Of a stretch of DNA of 35,487 nucleotides, positions 33,095 through 35,487 are shown piece by piece. The notes beneath the pieces were generated by a model. It was given only the letters and a program-made list of their open reading frames with translations. It was not told the DNA's origin and made no database searches. The translations under genes were made by a program, and so were the position numbers. Numbering within the stretch: position 1 is the first letter of the stretch; each line of letters opens with the position of its first letter. Source of the DNA: Zygnema circumcarinatum (Eukaryota > Streptophyta > Zygnematophyceae > Zygnematales > Zygnemataceae); NCBI GenBank assembly GCA_037447605.1, contig CM074807.1, forward strand, positions 4,111,993 to 4,147,479. Direction: 5' to 3'.

Positions 33095-35361
33095 ATGGCG
33101 GAAGCTCCCGCGAAGAAGGCCCTGATCAGCGGCGTGACCGGGCAGGACGGGTCCTACCTGACGGAGTTCCTGCTCGGCAAGGGCTACGAGGTTCACGGCA
33201 TCATCCGGCGGTCCTCCAACTTCAACACGCAGCGCCTGGACCACATCTACAAGGACCCGCACGTCTCCACCGCCAAGCTCAAGCTCCACTATGGCGATCT
33301 GCTCGACTCCTCCGCCCTCCGCAAGTGGATCGACAAGATTGAGCCCGACGAAGTGTACAACCTCGGCGCGCAGTCCCACGTCGGAGTGTCCTTCGAGAAC
33401 CCTGAGTTCACTGCAGATGTGGTGGGCACAGGCGCCCTCCGCCTGCTTGAAGCGGTGCGCACTCATATTGATCACACAGGGCGCAAGGTGAAGTACTACC
33501 AGGCCGGCTCCTCGGAGATGTATGGCGCCACGCCTCCCCCTCAGGACGAGAACACGGTCTTCCACCCGCGCTCGCCCTACGCCGTGGCGAAGGTGGCGGC
33601 GCATTGGTACACTGTGAACTACCGCGAGGCCTACGGCATGTTCTGCTGCAACGGGATCCTATTCAACCACGAGTCTCCAAGGCGAGGAGAGAATTTCGTC
33701 ACCAGGAAGATCACGCGCGCGCTTGGAAGGATTAAGGTTGGGCTGCAAAAGAAGCTGTATCTGGGGAACTTGAAGGCCTCTCGCGATTGGGGTTTCGCTG
33801 GCGACTATGTCGAGGTGAGCTGGTCTGACTCGATCGGTACCATGTTCTCGGCTAATTGCACCTGTGGTTTCTGAGACGTGGTGTTTCTTAATTGAGATCT
33901 GCTGGATCCGACTTGACTTGTCATGCAGATGCCGTTTTGGCTTAATTGCTATCTCGGGTGGTAAGTTGTAGTTTCAGAATTGAGTTGCTTGCTTGAGATC
34001 AGCTGGATCTGCTCCTACGTATCTCAATTTTGCTGCAGCTAGTATGGCTGCAGCAAAATTGTATGGCTACATACTCCCGGTCTTTGTGACGTTTGACCTC
34101 TTGGGGTAAACATCTTTGATAAGCTGGGCCAGTTCGAGGCAAAAACATTGATGATAGAGGCTTAAACGCTTACACATTATTATTAATGATTATTGCCCCT
34201 TATACTGTCTCACTGCTTAGAGTAGTATAGGTACTGAGTGCAATGCACGAAGGCGGCCTTAGATCTGGTGTCAATGCAGAAAGTTAGCGACTTTATTCAT
34301 CAAGTAGGTTTGCTTAAACGTCTCTTTCTCGATTGTGTGTGGTTGCATAAGGTCTGATCATGATTTCTATCATTTCGGCTTAGTTGCAGGCAATTGATCG
34401 TTTGAAGAGCATGGTTTCTCCTGCTTGCTGTTTCTGTTGTATGTGATCTGTGTCTAATTGGTACAATGTGGCTATAGGATCTAGCACTGCGGCTCAACTT
34501 CAGCGGAATTCAGTATATTCCAATTTGTATCCAGCATGTTGCGTAGTTTCCGGCATCTGTGCTGGCTTTTGACCTCAATTGCAAAGTGCTGCTCTTCTCA
34601 GAAATTTAATCTTATTTTAAATCTAGGAATTAGCGACCTGTCTGTTCTGATGATTCTTGAAATGAATTATGTTGCCGAACAGTTTCATCTCTACTTGCCT
34701 AACATTGACCGGAATTATTTTCTAGTATCGTGCGAGTTCTCATGTGTCTGAAATCTGCGTGTCTGATGTGTCCGGGCTCTTCTATCTGCCCTATTAGGTC
34801 TCGGATCTGACGCAGACACCTGCATTAGTTGTACACGGCAGCCGCTTGAGGTGCCTTAGATTCGTGGCTGTTTTCTGCTTTCTCCTATCTGAAAGTTTCT
34901 CGCTCTCACTTGTATTCAGTGCCCTTCCAGTGCCCGATTGGTATTCCTTCTCTTGGTGTTTGAACTCGACAAGGTGTACTGCCTACCGTTAAAGTGACTT
35001 AGGCTGTGTTTTGCTTGCAACTGTGCAGGGCATGTGGATGATGCTGCAGCAGGAGGAGGCCGATGACTACGTGCTCGCCACGGAGGACTCTCATACAGTG
35101 GAGGAGTTTTTGATCGAGTCTTTCGGCTACCTCGGTCTTGACTGGAAGGAGCATGTGGAGGTGGACCCGCGCTACTTCCGCCCTTCTGAGGTCGACAACC
35201 TCCGGGGCTCTGCCGCTAAGGCGAAGGCTAAGCTGGGCTGGGAGCCCAAAGTGAGCTTCAAGCAGCTGGTGGCCATGATGGTGGACTCAGACCTGGAGAG
35301 GGCCAAGAGGGAGAAGACCCTCGTGGATGCAGGATACCTTGATGACAACGCCCAACCCTAG
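33095..35361 (+). CDS. GMD: GDP-mannose 4,6-dehydratase (GMD/MUR1 type), 2 exons
   Basis: Converts GDP-D-mannose to GDP-4-keto-6-deoxymannose, the first step to GDP-L-fucose for cell-wall and glycoprotein fucosylation; cytosolic. Exons 33095-33814 and 35029-35361, joined by one phase 0 GT-AG intron of 1214 bp; 350 residues. It is a short-chain dehydrogenase/reductase fold: Gly13-x-x-Gly16-x-x-Gly19 nucleotide-binding loop ([11 protein letters not shown]), [19 protein letters not shown] typical of [22 protein letters not shown], the GSSEMYG serine block (~138-144) and the Tyr162-x3-Lys166 pair in [29 protein letters not shown] and [13 protein letters not shown] are GMD signatures. The length and start agree with plant homologues. 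The intron holds no recognised gene. Confidence 0.95.
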
Positions 35362-35392
35362 AAGTGTGGGGGGACATTGGTGATCTATTTTA

Positions 35393-35444
35393 TACACACA
35401 TATATATATATATATATATATCTATCTATCTATCTATATATAAT
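35393..35444. repeat. (TA)n and (CTAT)n microsatellites 3' of GMD
   Basis: TATACACACA passes into ~22 bp of TA and then four CTAT units and TATATA, ~30 bp after the GMD stop. Likely in the 3' UTR. Confidence 0.85.
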
Positions 35445-35466
35445 TGATTTCATTTTTTTAAGGGGG

Positions 35467-35487
35467 AAGGGGGGGGGGGGGGGGGGG
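35467..35487. repeat. Poly-G run at the window end
   Basis: After AAGGGGGAAGG the window ends in an uninterrupted G run of at least 17 bases. It may continue beyond the window; such runs often mark the end of reliable assembly. Confidence 0.8.

Noticed and set aside
32915-33604. 229-codon minus-strand frame
   Set aside because: Antisense shadow of GMD exon 1, whose GC-rich third positions keep the opposite strand open.

Overview
This is nuclear DNA from a plant, most likely a bryophyte-grade land plant, carrying a small mitochondrial insert at its left end. The evidence is spliced genes with GT-AG (and three GC-AG) introns, plant families such as UFC1 with a plant-type N-terminus, FEN1, a rhamnogalacturonan lyase and GDP-mannose 4,6-dehydratase, plant telo-box promoter motifs, and long GA/CT microsatellites. 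The insert encodes a full-length 183-codon ATP synthase subunit 4 (atp4) with no visible need for RNA editing. That length agrees, from memory, with the liverwort gene, but I cannot name the species.

Layout. 1-~900: mitochondrial-type DNA (atp4 plus an overlapping upstream reading frame). ~960-1500: purine-rich low-complexity DNA. 1833-2654: intronless gene for a secretory or membrane protein with a short uORF. 3961-6833 (minus): seven-exon gene for a conserved plant protein of unknown function. It shares a ~650 bp divergent promoter with RPN13/ADRM1 (7484-11135, plus, 11 exons). 12032-14141: UFC1, the UFM1-conjugating enzyme (4 exons). 14.0-18.5 kb: a tandem segmental duplication carrying the 3' end of UFC1 and a small PARP-type ADP-ribosyltransferase gene (minus). 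Copy A is open and copy B is degraded. 19146-24990 (minus): FEN1 flap endonuclease (17 exons), with an ~815 bp GA/CT repeat in intron 2. 26849-30280: rhamnogalacturonan lyase (6 exons). 32214-32863: an inverted-repeat element of MITE type. 33095-35361: GDP-mannose 4,6-dehydratase (2 exons), followed by AT/CTAT repeats and a terminal poly-G run.

The genes do not form one pathway, as is usual for a eukaryotic gene island. Two loose themes are protein turnover and modification (RPN13, UFC1, ADP-ribosyltransferase) and cell-wall sugars (rhamnogalacturonan lyase; GDP-mannose dehydratase, which feeds GDP-L-fucose synthesis). Exon models were built by hand from splice consensus and family conservation. 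Every multi-exon model marked as a CDS closes to an integral reading frame. The most interesting signals are the ADP-ribosyltransferase duplication (catalytic pattern His-Tyr-Leu in A, lesions in B), three GC-AG introns, the giant intronic CT tract in FEN1, the 43 bp tandem repeat across the UFC1 stop codon, the intact-looking mitochondrial insert, and the MITE beside the GMD promoter.
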